From Eubacteriales bacterium (GTDB lineage: Bacteria; Bacillota; Clostridia; Lachnospirales; Lachnospiraceae), in contig JAUNHC010000002.1 in the NCBI GenBank assembly GCA_030524175.1, positions 155,977 to 219,976 of the forward strand: DNA of 64,000 nt, in the 5' to 3' direction. Shown here one piece after another: positions 27,139 to 35,322 of the stretch. Every line of letters begins with the position of its first letter. Within the stretch, counting starts at the first letter, position 1. A program made the translations under genes and the position numbers. The notes beneath the pieces are model-generated. The model did not search any database. It had not been told where the DNA came from and saw only the letters and a program-made list of their open reading frames with translations.

Positions 27139-28296
27139 ATGAAAAACAGACAGTATTATGAGGAAGAATTGATTAAGCTGCGCCGTTTTTTCCACCAGTA
27201 TCCGGAACTGAGTCTTAAGGAGGTAAAGACTTCCGCATATATTACGGAATATCTTAAGAACCTGGGGTACGAGATCACCCAGGTTCCGCCTACGGGCCTT
27301 TGGGCCGACCTTCCGGCTCACAAGGAAAAAGAGAAAAAAGTGGTGCTCCGGGCAGAGATGGACGGACTGCCTATCCAGGAGAAGACAGGCCTTCCATACG
27401 CCTCCCTTCATGAGGGCTGTATGCATGCCTGCGGCCATGATGCCATTTTGGCAGTGGCACTTGTAATGGCAAAAATAGCGGCAGAAGAGGGTGCGGATTT
27501 CCCAGTGGGAATCCGTTTCCTTTTTGAACCTGCAGAGGAAACAGGAGAAGGGGCCAGGCGTATGGTGGAAGCCGGTGCTCTTGATGATCCAAAAACAGAT
27601 GCTTTTCTCATGTTTCATTTTGCCGGTGACCAGTCCCTGGGAATGGCAGTTCATGAAGGACAGGCTTCTGCCATGATTGGCGGGATGCAGATACACATCC
27701 ATGGAAAATCCAGTCACTGGTGTGAGGCACATAAGGGAATCGACAGCATTTATGCGGCGTCCCTTGTAATCGGTGCAGTACATGATTTAAATGTCAGTTA
27801 TCAGGGACAGGCTCCTTGCCTGGTGGGGATTGGCTCTGTCCACGGCGGAGAGTATTCCAATATAATTGCCGACCATGTGGTCCTGGGAGGTAATATCCGT
27901 GCCTGCCGTGAAGCTGATTACAACCGTCTAAAAGAAGAACTGGAAATAGCTTTTGGCGGGATTGAGAGAAAAACCGGCACAAGGATAGAAATGGTATTTC
28001 CAAAAGAACCTGTACTTTCCTTTGAAAATGATTCCGCCCTTACCAGGCTTGCTGCCGATGCCGGGAGAAAAGTGTTCGGAGACAGATTTTTCCTGGAAGG
28101 GGAGGATGAATTGTTTCTTTCCGGGGACAATGCCTATCGCTATTTTCAGCGGACAAGAGGAGTGTTTCCGGTGTTTCTGGCGGGAATCCCGGGAGAAGAT
28201 CATCCTCTCCATCATCCAGAATTTCAGCTGGATGAGAGGATCCTGCCCCTTAGTCTGGAGGCATTATACGAGATTATCCACAGTATTGGGAAATAG
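27139..28296 (+). CDS. M20-family amidohydrolase
   Basis: A 385-residue metal-dependent amidohydrolase of the M20D group (hippurate, N-acyl amino acid or IAA-amino-acid hydrolase type). Metal-site motifs are HACGHDA, EPAEETGEGARRM and SHWCEAHKG, with the dimer domain between about residues 180 and 290. It removes acyl groups from N-acylated amino acids in the cytoplasm; the substrate cannot be named. The start ATG at 27139 has no strong ribosome site. It lies 12 bases after the flavodiiron gene and 16 before a LysR gene, so the regulator may control it. Confidence 0.87.
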   Translation: MKNRQYYEEELIKLRRFFHQYPELSLKEVKTSAYITEYLKNLGYEITQVPPTGLWADLPAHKEKEKKVVLRAEMDGLPIQEKTGLPYASLHEGCMHACGHDAILAVALVMAKIAAEEGADFPVGIRFLFEPAEETGEGARRMVEAGALDDPKTDAFLMFHFAGDQSLGMAVHEGQASAMIGGMQIHIHGKSSHWCEAHKGIDSIYAASLVIGAVHDLNVSYQGQAPCLVGIGSVHGGEYSNIIADHVVLGGNIRACREADYNRLKEELEIAFGGIERKTGTRIEMVFPKEPVLSFENDSALTRLAADAGRKVFGDRFFLEGEDELFLSGDNAYRYFQRTRGVFPVFLAGIPGEDHPLHHPEFQLDERILPLSLEALYEIIHSIGK

Positions 28297-28312
28297 CCTG
28301 GAGGTGAAGTTT

Positions 28313-29179
28313 ATGCTGGAAGAGTTAAAGACATTTATTGCAGTGGTAAAATACGGAAATTTCACAAAAGCCGGTGAGGCGGTAAATCTCTCCCAGCCGG
28401 CTGTAAGTACTCATATCAGCCGCCTTGAGAAACATTACGGAACTAAACTTGTGCTCCGCAACACAAAATCTATCCATATCACCGACAACGGCTGGATGCT
28501 CTACCGCAAGGCACAGGAAATCACTGCCCTCTTTGAGGAGGCAGAACGGGAACAGAAGGAAGCGGGAAAAGAGCTGAAAGGTTCTTTGAAAGTAGGCGGG
28601 ACTTATACAGTAGGGGAATGTGTAATGCCGGGAATCTTGTGCCGGTACAAAGAGAAATACCCTGGTGTTCAGGTGGAGATGGTAATCGCTAACACAGAAG
28701 AAATTTTACATCTTGTACGGAAGGAACAGATTCAGATAGGCTTTATCGAAGGCCTTCATCAGAGAGACGAATTTGTGGGAAAATATTTCATGGAGGATTC
28801 CCTGAAGCTTCTTGTTTCCAGGGATAATCCCCTTTCCAGGGAGCAGAAAATATGTCCCCGGATGTTAAAGCATCAGAACTGGATTTCCAGGGAGGAAGGT
28901 TCAGGCACAAGGGAGTATATGGACTTCTTCCTTACCAGATATCACATCGAGCCTGAGAATATTACGGTCATGGGCAGCAATTATGCCATCAGAGAGGCTG
29001 TCCGCCACAATATGGGCATTACAGTGGCTTCAGGGCTTCTTGTAAGGGATGAGGACGAAATCTATGCCATGGATTTTGAAGAACCTTATGTAAGGCCGTT
29101 CTCCTATGTACTCCACAAGGAAGCAGAGATTTCCAGAACAGGAAAAGCCCTGCTGGAAATCCTTGAAGAAAAGCAGTAA
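28313..29179 (+). CDS. LysR-family transcriptional regulator
   Basis: A 288-residue LysR regulator with an N-terminal winged helix-turn-helix (FIAVVKYGNFTKAGEAVNLSQ, then PAVSTHISRLEK) and a C-terminal effector domain from about residue 90. The frame is open back to 28022 inside the amidohydrolase gene, but ATG 28313 follows CTGGAGGTGAAG and gives the family start. It is co-oriented with the amidohydrolase and ends close to a convergent AEC transporter. The effector is unknown. Confidence 0.92.
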   Translation: MLEELKTFIAVVKYGNFTKAGEAVNLSQPAVSTHISRLEKHYGTKLVLRNTKSIHITDNGWMLYRKAQEITALFEEAEREQKEAGKELKGSLKVGGTYTVGECVMPGILCRYKEKYPGVQVEMVIANTEEILHLVRKEQIQIGFIEGLHQRDEFVGKYFMEDSLKLLVSRDNPLSREQKICPRMLKHQNWISREEGSGTREYMDFFLTRYHIEPENITVMGSNYAIREAVRHNMGITVASGLLVRDEDEIYAMDFEEPYVRPFSYVLHKEAEISRTGKALLEILEEKQ

Positions 29180-29226
29180 GAGGATCCGCTTCATGGCAGC
29201 GTGATATTTGTGCCTGTGGTGAGTAA

Positions 29227-30171
29227 CTAGATCAGCCCCATGTTCCTGCAGAGGAACAGCCAGAAGGTGAGGGTGAAAGCACTCAGCAGGGTAGTCAGGA
29301 GGATGACACCTGAGGAGAAGGAACCTTCATGGTCCATATTTTTAGCCATGATGAAACAGCTCACTGTGGTGGCGGAGCCCAGCATGATAATGATAGCCAC
29401 CAGTTTGTCCTTGGTAAAGCCAAGTGATACGGCCAAGGGCAGAAACAATGCCTCAAAGCCTATAAGCTTTAAAAACGTACAGGCAGCGGCTGCCTTGATT
29501 CTTGAGAAGGCTTTGCCAAGCTTGAGAGAGCCGCCCATTGCCATCAGACCAAGAGGAGTTGCGATCTTACCCAGATTATTGATTGTAGTATCCAGGATAA
29601 CAGGTTTGGGAAGTTTCAGGACTGACCAGATCATGCCTGCCAGGATACCCAGGATAATAGGGTTAGTCACGATTCCTCTTATTGTGTTTTTCAGCATACG
29701 TTTATTAAATTTATCCTGTCCCGGCCGGAAAAAGGAAAGGACAGTGACAGCCATGACATTGTACAGAGGGACACTGGCGATGATCATAAGCGGAGCCATG
29801 CCGGCATTGCCGTAAAGATTCTGGATCACAGCAATGCCGAGAAGGGCAGCGCTGCTTCTGTAGGAGGCCTGGATAAATTCTCCCTGGATATCCTTGGGCT
29901 TAAGGAAAAATGAAAGCCCCGTGGAAATGGCTATGCTGGCAAGTGTAGCAAGAAAGCAGAAAAGAACCATTCTGCCGTCCCATACATCATAGAAATCAGC
30001 GCTTGAAATATCCTGAAACAGAAGGGCAGGAAGGGCAGCGGCAAACACAAACTTATTCATCCTGCTTACAAAGGTATCATCAAAAAGCCCTATACGCCGG
30101 AACAGAAACCCTAAAACCAAGGTGAGGAATATGGGGATGGTGGCGTTAAGGCAGAAAATTAAATTCTCCAT
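29227..30171 (-). CDS. AEC-family transporter
   Basis: A 314-residue membrane protein of the auxin efflux carrier family, with about ten hydrophobic segments in two halves. It starts LNATIPIFLTLVLGFLFRRI, and the second half has GLMAMGGSLKLGK. Bacterial members move malate, malonate or other organic acids. The frame opens at 30228, but ATG 30171 follows AGAGAGG at a fair distance and starts directly at the first membrane segment. It diverges from the LacI gene at 30328 and converges on the LysR gene. Confidence 0.85.
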   Translation of the reverse strand: MENLIFCLNATIPIFLTLVLGFLFRRIGLFDDTFVSRMNKFVFAAALPALLFQDISSADFYDVWDGRMVLFCFLATLASIAISTGLSFFLKPKDIQGEFIQASYRSSAALLGIAVIQNLYGNAGMAPLMIIASVPLYNVMAVTVLSFFRPGQDKFNKRMLKNTIRGIVTNPIILGILAGMIWSVLKLPKPVILDTTINNLGKIATPLGLMAMGGSLKLGKAFSRIKAAAACTFLKLIGFEALFLPLAVSLGFTKDKLVAIIIMLGSATTVSCFIMAKNMDHEGSFSSGVILLTTLLSAFTLTFWLFLCRNMGLI

Positions 30172-30247
30172 GTGAAATTCAACCTCTCTTATATGGGAAT
30201 GGTATTTTACTTTTAACTCCCACATCATTATAGTCTTTTATGTGGAA

Positions 30248-30276
30248 TTGTCAAATTCCTGTATCTGTGCTACACT
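30248..30276 (+). promoter_or_regulatory. Promoter of the LacI-family gene
   Basis: TTGTCA (30248-30253), a 17-base spacer and TACACT (30271-30276). An operator copy begins eight bases after the -10 box, covering the expected transcript start, so the gene should repress itself. Confidence 0.65.
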
Positions 30277-30283
30277 TAAATAA

Positions 30284-30297
30284 GTGTAACGTAAAAC
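30284..30297 (+). promoter_or_regulatory. LacI-type operator, copy 1
   Basis: GTGTAACGTAAAAC differs by one base from two copies at 31369 and 31426. The copies form an imperfect palindrome around a central CG, as usual for LacI-family sites. Confidence 0.7.
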
Positions 30298-30327
30298 CAC
30301 GCAGTAAATTCCGGAGGAGATACAGCC

Positions 30328-31374
30328 ATGGCAACTATTAAAGATATTGCAAAACAAGCCGGGGTGAGTTTTACCACAGTGTCAAATGTCATCCATGGGA
30401 ATACAAAAAAGGTTTCTCCTGCCACCATAGAAAAGGTGGAGAAGCTTATGAAGGAAATGAATTATGTGCCTAATATGGGCGCCCGGATGCTGGTGCGGAG
30501 CTGTTCAAAGATCATAGGCGTCATTGCAAGTGATATGACAGAACCTCTGAAAGAAGGGATCCAGAGTCCCTTTATGGCGGAAATCCTGGGTACCATGGAG
30601 AGGGAAATCCGGACTGCCGGGTACTATATGATGCTGTGTTTTTCTGATTCTGCAGAAGAGATCGAGAAGCTTACAAGTACCTGGAACGTAGACGGGGTTA
30701 TAACCGTGAGCCTTGGCACTGTCCTGAGCCGCAGGCTGGCCAAAAAGGTCCATGTTCCGGCTGTATATACTGACTGCTATTTTGATGCCAGGGAACCTTA
30801 TATCAATGTGGGCACAGAGGATGAAAAAGGAGCCCGGGATATTACAGAATATCTTTTAGGCTTAGGGCACAGGAAACTTCTGTTCATCTCCGATGTGGAG
30901 AACCCTTCAGACCCTCAGACCTGCTGCGATGTGGGAAGAAAGCGGGAAGAAGGATTCCTGAATGCAATGAAAGACGCAGGGCTTGGCGATTGCAGCGGCA
31001 GGATTCTCCGCTGTGCAAATAAAAGAGAAGAAAAAGAACTCCTTTTCGAAAAAATAATTGCCAGAAAGGGAAAGGACACAGCCTTGGTTTTCTGTAATGA
31101 TTACTTTGCCATAGAGGGAATTGACTACCTCAGACATAAAGGGATCCATGTACCAAAGGACTTTTCCGTTACCGGATTTGATGATATCAACATGGCAGGT
31201 CTTATAAGTCCAAGGCTTACAACTGTCCATCAGGGTGTGAGCCAAAAAGGAAGGCTTGCGGTGAAGCATCTTCTGGCCCTTATAGAAAACAAGCCTCTTC
31301 CCGGAGAAATCCAGAGACTTCCTGTCAATATAGTGATTCGTGAATCTGCACAAAAAATCCAGGAAAAAGTTTAA
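30328..31374 (+). CDS. LacI-family repressor of the glucosidase locus
   Basis: A 348-residue regulator. The N-terminal DNA-binding domain (ATIKDIAKQAGVSFTTVSNV) is followed by the hinge (PNMGARMLV) and a periplasmic-binding-type effector domain (about 60-340, with TGFDDINMAGLISPRLTTV). ATG 30328 follows GGAGGAG. The same operator-like palindrome occurs at its own promoter and twice before the oligo-1,6-glucosidase gene; the second copy overlaps its stop codon. This fits a local repressor induced by an alpha-glucoside, by analogy with MalR-type regulators. Confidence 0.92.
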   Translation: MATIKDIAKQAGVSFTTVSNVIHGNTKKVSPATIEKVEKLMKEMNYVPNMGARMLVRSCSKIIGVIASDMTEPLKEGIQSPFMAEILGTMEREIRTAGYYMMLCFSDSAEEIEKLTSTWNVDGVITVSLGTVLSRRLAKKVHVPAVYTDCYFDAREPYINVGTEDEKGARDITEYLLGLGHRKLLFISDVENPSDPQTCCDVGRKREEGFLNAMKDAGLGDCSGRILRCANKREEKELLFEKIIARKGKDTALVFCNDYFAIEGIDYLRHKGIHVPKDFSVTGFDDINMAGLISPRLTTVHQGVSQKGRLAVKHLLALIENKPLPGEIQRLPVNIVIRESAQKIQEKV

Positions 31375-31382
31375 CGTAAAAC
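31369..31382 (+). promoter_or_regulatory. LacI-type operator, copy 2
   Basis: GTTTAACGTAAAAC, identical to copy 3. It includes the stop codon of the LacI gene and ends two bases before the -35 box of the glucosidase promoter. Confidence 0.75.
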
Positions 31383-31384
31383 CC

Positions 31385-31413
31385 TTGATTTTTTCCGGGC
31401 AATGCTGTATGAT
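31385..31413 (+). promoter_or_regulatory. Promoter of the glucosidase gene
   Basis: TTGATT (31385-31390), a 17-base spacer and TATGAT (31408-31413). Operators flank it on both sides (31369 and 31426, centres 57 bases apart). Confidence 0.7.
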
Positions 31414-31425
31414 CCTATCATAGAC

Positions 31426-31439
31426 GTTTAACGTAAAAC
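31426..31439 (+). promoter_or_regulatory. LacI-type operator, copy 3
   Basis: GTTTAACGTAAAAC, 13 bases after the -10 box, so bound protein would sit on the start of the transcript. Confidence 0.75.
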
Positions 31440-31522
31440 CATACCTGGACAGCAGCTTTAAAAGCACTGTCAGGTTAACCATGAATGTGTCAGTACAGGA
31501 AAAAAGAAAGGAAGTTATAACA

Positions 31523-33205
31523 ATGAACAAAACCTGGTGGAAAGAAGCGGTAGTGTATCAGATTTACCCAAGAAGCTTTAGGGACAGTAACGGAGACGGT
31601 ATCGGAGATTTAAACGGGATCACAGAGAAACTTGATTATTTGAAAGAGCTTGGAATTGACGTTATCTGGCTTTCTCCGGTATACCAGTCGCCCAATGACG
31701 ACAACGGGTATGACATTAGCGATTACAGAGGTATCATGAAGGATTTCGGCACTATGGAGGATTACGACAGAATGCTGGCAGCAGCTCATGAGCGGGGAAT
31801 CCGTATTGTCATGGATCTGGTGGTGAACCATACCTCAGATGAACATTCCTGGTTTGTGGAGAGCAGAAAATCCAAAGACAATCCCTACAGGGATTACTAT
31901 ATTTGGAGAGATGGCAAGGACGGAAAAGAGCCAAATAACTGGGGATCTTGCTTTTCTGGCTCTGCCTGGGAATATGATGAGACTACAGAGATGTACTACC
32001 TCCATCTTTTCTCTAAAAAACAGCCTGATCTAAACTGGGACAATCCCACAGTGCGGAAAGAAGTTTTCGACATGATGGACTGGTGGTGCCAGAAAGGAAT
32101 TGACGGATTCCGTATGGATGTAATATCCATGATCTCCAAGGTGCCGGGACTGCCTGACGGGGAAGTGGGAGAGAACGGCTACGGAGCCTTTGGACCCTAT
32201 GTGTGCAACGGCCCTCATGTTCATGAATATCTTCAGGAAATGAACAAGGAAGTCCTTTCGAAATACGATCTCCTTACTGTGGGAGAATGTTCCGGGGTCA
32301 CTGTGGAGGAAGCTAAGAAATATGCTTCTCTGGACGGAAAAGAACTGAATATGGTTTTCCAGTTTGAACATATGGACCTGGACGGCGGAGAAACCTTCAA
32401 GTGGAACGACAGAAAAATCGACCTGGTGGAGTTGAAAAAGGTTTTAACAAAATGGCAGGTTTCCCTGATGGGAGAAGCATGGAACAGCCTGTACTGGTGT
32501 AACCATGACCAGCCCAGAATGCTTTCCAGAATGGGAGATGATTCTCCTGAATACCGTGAGATTTCCGCTAAGATGCTTGCTACCTGTCTCCATATGATGC
32601 AGGGTACTCCCTATGTTTATCAGGGGGAAGAGCTTGGCATGACAAATGTGCCCTTTGAGAAGCTTTCTGATTTCCGAGATATAGAGAGTATCAATGCGTA
32701 CCACGAGCTTGTAGAGGGAGGCGTGCTTAACGGAGAGGATATGATGCGTTATCTCCGCTATAAGAGCCGTGACAACGCCCGTACCCCCGTACAGTGGGAT
32801 GACAGTGAAAATGCCGGCTTTACAAGCGGAAATCCCTGGATCATGGTAAATCCCAATTATAAGGAAATCAATGCTAAAGAGCAGCTGTCCAGAGAAGATT
32901 CTGTTTTCCGCTATTATCAGAAGCTGATCAATCTGCGCCACACCAATGAAATTATCGTGTATGGTTCCTATGAACTTCTGGCGCCGGAAGATCCTGCAGT
33001 TTATGCCTACACAAGAACATTAGAGAATGAAAAACTCCTGGTGATCTGTAACTTCACAAAAGAAAACCAGACCTTCCTGACACCGGAAGAATTTTCCGGA
33101 AAAGATGATATAAAAGTGATGATATCCAATTATAAAGATACGGAATGTGCCGCCAATATGGTGCTCCGTCCCTTTGAAGCAGTTGTATTTCAGCTGAAAG
33201 ATTAA
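31523..33205 (+). CDS. Oligo-1,6-glucosidase (GH13_31 alpha-glucosidase)
   Basis: A 560-residue cytoplasmic alpha-glucosidase that cuts isomaltose-type and short alpha-glucan oligosaccharides. The (beta/alpha)8 start is WWKEAVVYQIYPRSF, and region I is DLVVNHTSDEH. The nucleophile is Asp199 in GFRMDVIS and the acid/base Glu255 in TVGEC, the same numbers as in the Bacillus cereus enzyme. Val200 after the nucleophile is the residue linked to alpha-1,6 preference. The frame opens at 31481, but ATG 31523 follows AAAGAAAGGAAG and fits the family. It forms an operon with the acetyltransferase 18 bases on, under LacI-type control. Confidence 0.93.
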   Translation: MNKTWWKEAVVYQIYPRSFRDSNGDGIGDLNGITEKLDYLKELGIDVIWLSPVYQSPNDDNGYDISDYRGIMKDFGTMEDYDRMLAAAHERGIRIVMDLVVNHTSDEHSWFVESRKSKDNPYRDYYIWRDGKDGKEPNNWGSCFSGSAWEYDETTEMYYLHLFSKKQPDLNWDNPTVRKEVFDMMDWWCQKGIDGFRMDVISMISKVPGLPDGEVGENGYGAFGPYVCNGPHVHEYLQEMNKEVLSKYDLLTVGECSGVTVEEAKKYASLDGKELNMVFQFEHMDLDGGETFKWNDRKIDLVELKKVLTKWQVSLMGEAWNSLYWCNHDQPRMLSRMGDDSPEYREISAKMLATCLHMMQGTPYVYQGEELGMTNVPFEKLSDFRDIESINAYHELVEGGVLNGEDMMRYLRYKSRDNARTPVQWDDSENAGFTSGNPWIMVNPNYKEINAKEQLSREDSVFRYYQKLINLRHTNEIIVYGSYELLAPEDPAVYAYTRTLENEKLLVICNFTKENQTFLTPEEFSGKDDIKVMISNYKDTECAANMVLRPFEAVVFQLKD

Positions 33206-33223
33206 GAATATAAGGAGACTATT

Positions 33224-33835
33224 ATGAACCAGAAGGAAAGAATGCTCTCCGGTCTGCCCTATAAAGCATGGATGGACGGATTAGAGGAAGAACGGTTAGA
33301 GGCAAGAAAGAAGGTCCATGCCTATAATCATATGGAACCAGACAGTTATGATGAGTTAGGGGCAGCAATCAAGAAAATTCTGGGGAAAACCGGAAAGAAT
33401 ATTATGATAGAACCTCCCTTTCACTGTGACTACGGTACAAATATCCAGGTAGGAGAAAATTTCTATGCCAATTTTAACTTTGTCGTCCTTGATGTAGGCC
33501 GGGTGACCATCGGAGATAACTGTATGATGGCGCCGAATGTGTCGATCTACACAGCAGGACATCCCATTCACCCTGACAGCAGAAACAGCGGATACGAGTA
33601 TGGTATTGGCGTTTCCATCGGCGATAATGTTTGGGTTGGGGGAAATGTTGTGATCAATCCGGGGGTACATATCGGCAATAATGTTGTCATTGGCTCCGGA
33701 AGTGTGGTGACAAAGGATATTCCTGACAATATGGTTGCAGCAGGGAATCCTTGCCGTGTGCTCAAGGAGATCACAGAAGCGGACCGGGATTTCTATTTCA
33801 AAGACCGCAGATTTGATGTGGACGATTACCGGTAA
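33224..33835 (+). CDS. Maltose/galactoside O-acetyltransferase
   Basis: A 203-residue left-handed beta-helix acetyltransferase that uses acetyl-CoA to acetylate sugars. It has the N-terminal MERMLSG-like cap ([16 protein letters not shown]), hexapeptide repeats from about residue 60 to 185 ([34 protein letters not shown]), and the catalytic His in AGHPIHP. ATG 33224 follows AAGGAG. It is the second gene of the glucosidase unit. Acetylation may discard excess or non-usable sugars. Confidence 0.92.
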   Translation: MNQKERMLSGLPYKAWMDGLEEERLEARKKVHAYNHMEPDSYDELGAAIKKILGKTGKNIMIEPPFHCDYGTNIQVGENFYANFNFVVLDVGRVTIGDNCMMAPNVSIYTAGHPIHPDSRNSGYEYGIGVSIGDNVWVGGNVVINPGVHIGNNVVIGSGSVVTKDIPDNMVAAGNPCRVLKEITEADRDFYFKDRRFDVDDYR

Positions 33836-33912
33836 GAAGCATTTTTTTAAAATTCCGAAAAACAGTTCCTCATTTCCTCAATCTATGGTATGATAATTTT
33901 ACTGTTGCCGAA

Positions 33913-34034
33913 CCTCCCGGGGGGATGTGTACAATATGCGGGGAAAGCTGTGTGGCAGTCTCATACCGGTGCAATAAGTGTACAGATCCCTTATCAGAGG
34001 AATGAGGAAACAGAAGCGGACTTGTCTGCTTTGT
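33913..34034 (+). repeat. Dispersed intergenic element, copy A
   Basis: About 122 bases that align along their length with 52467-52591. Shared blocks are a CCTCC-GGGGGATG start, CACAAT-TGC-like, GGAA-GCTG, GTACA-TCCCT and the GGACTTGTC tail, which itself forms an inverted repeat. It ends 16 bases before the phosphatase gene. No reading frame is conserved, so it is either a mobile palindromic unit or a structured RNA. The rest of this 215-base gap shows nothing else. Confidence 0.65.
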
Positions 34035-34050
34035 AATTTGGAGGAATTTT

Positions 34051-35103
34051 ATGAAATACGGAAAGATACGCATTGAAGACGGTTACCTTGTATTTACAAA
34101 ACATATGATGATGAACAGTCTTCCGTGTAAAGATATCATGTGGGCTTACATGCGCCGTGAGGGCATGGACAGCGATGCACGCAAGCAATTGATCGTGAAT
34201 TATCTGGTGATAGTCACAAGAAGAAAGAAACGATATAAATTTGATATGACAGAGCGGGAGGTGCATGACTGCATCCGCCTTCTTAAAGTGCTCAATCCTG
34301 AGATGGCTGTAGGTTTCCCCAAAGGAGGCCGTCTTCCCCTGCAGAGTCTTCCCAATACTAGGGATCTCGGCGCCCTGATGACAGAGGACGGAAGGCATAT
34401 ACTGCCCCGTAGGCTTCTGAGAAGCGGGGAACTGTATCATGTGTCCCTGGCTGACCAGGAGACTCTGAAGGAAGAATACAAGCTGAAGAAGGTGATCGAC
34501 CTCCGTACTTCCGCTGAGAGAACCGGCAAACCTGATACTGTAATGCCGGGAGTGGAGTATTACCGCCTCCCTATCCTTGATGAGGAAACAGTAGGTATTT
34601 CCCATGAGGGCGGGCTTACAGAGATGCTCATGAATTTCAGCGGCAATGCAGAAGCATATATGGAAAAGCAGTACGAAAGCCTGATCCGGGACAAGTATTC
34701 CGTGAAGCAGTACGCCCGTTTCCTCGATATACTTCTCCATCACGGGGACGGGGCTGTTCTCTGGCACTGCAGTGCTGGCAAGGACAGAGTGGGAGTGGGT
34801 ACCATTCTTCTTCTGTGCGTCTTAGGTGTTCCAAGGGAAATCATTCGGGAGGATTTTCTGCGTACAAATATGTATCTTGAGACTGAGCTGCAGTACATGA
34901 TACGGATGCTGGAGGCAAGGATGGATCTCACTGCGGAGATGGCAGAGAATATCAGCATTATGTTTCATGTGAAGGAGACCTATTTTGATGCGGTTTTCCG
35001 CGCCATTGACCAGGATTACGGCTCTGTGGACCGTTTCCTCCGGAAAGCCCTGTACCTCACACCAAAAGCCATTGAGGACATGCAGGAGAAGTACCTCATA
35101 TAA
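34051..35103 (+). CDS. Tyrosine/serine protein-phosphatase-like protein
   Basis: A 350-residue protein. The C-terminal 250 residues are a bacterial dual-specificity phosphatase domain, with LPNTRDLG at its start and a P-loop HCSAGKDRVG with Cys240 and Arg246 (Cx5R). Relatives remove phosphate from phosphotyrosine or phosphoinositides. The N-terminal 90 residues (KYGKIRIEDGYLVFTKHMM) are rich in charged residues and not recognised; they may form a separate PH-like or regulatory module. ATG 34051 follows TTGGAGGAA. It stands alone between the sugar genes and an ABC importer. Confidence 0.87.
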   Translation: MKYGKIRIEDGYLVFTKHMMMNSLPCKDIMWAYMRREGMDSDARKQLIVNYLVIVTRRKKRYKFDMTEREVHDCIRLLKVLNPEMAVGFPKGGRLPLQSLPNTRDLGALMTEDGRHILPRRLLRSGELYHVSLADQETLKEEYKLKKVIDLRTSAERTGKPDTVMPGVEYYRLPILDEETVGISHEGGLTEMLMNFSGNAEAYMEKQYESLIRDKYSVKQYARFLDILLHHGDGAVLWHCSAGKDRVGVGTILLLCVLGVPREIIREDFLRTNMYLETELQYMIRMLEARMDLTAEMAENISIMFHVKETYFDAVFRAIDQDYGSVDRFLRKALYLTPKAIEDMQEKYLI

Positions 35104-35170
35104 CCGATAACATGATGTCGGCCCTGAGTCCCTTTTGAACCTGGCATCAAAATATTTTTTGACAAAATAA

Positions 35171-35200
35171 CCCCCCTACGGGCTTGTAGGGGGGATTTTT
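35171..35200 (+). terminator. Terminator after the phosphatase gene
   Basis: CCCCCCTAC (35171-35179) pairs exactly with GTAGGGGGG (35186-35194) around a six-base loop, followed by ATTTTT. Confidence 0.85.
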
Positions 35201-35212
35201 CATGGTTATAAT
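35184..35212 (+). promoter_or_regulatory. Candidate promoter of the ABC importer
   Basis: TTGTAG (35184-35189), a 17-base spacer and TATAAT (35207-35212). The -35 box lies in the right arm of the upstream terminator and matches only partly. Confidence 0.45.
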
Positions 35213-35224
35213 GGTAACATGTTA

Positions 35225-35262
35225 ATCTGGCACACAGAGATAGACGTATCTCTTTGCCAGAT
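35225..35262 (+). promoter_or_regulatory. Two-part perfect hairpin in importer leader
   Basis: ATCTGGCA (35225-35232) pairs with TGCCAGAT (35255-35262), and inside it AGAGATA (35236-35242) pairs with TATCTCT (35247-35253) around loop GACG. A small 3/1 internal loop separates the stems. It lies at the predicted 5' end of the transcript. It could stabilise mRNA, act as a ligand-sensing element, or be a palindromic operator. Confidence 0.6.
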
Positions 35263-35322
35263 ATAAGCCGGCAAAAAATATTTTCACTGAATTTATAACA
35301 ATCATAAAAGGAGTAAAAACAT

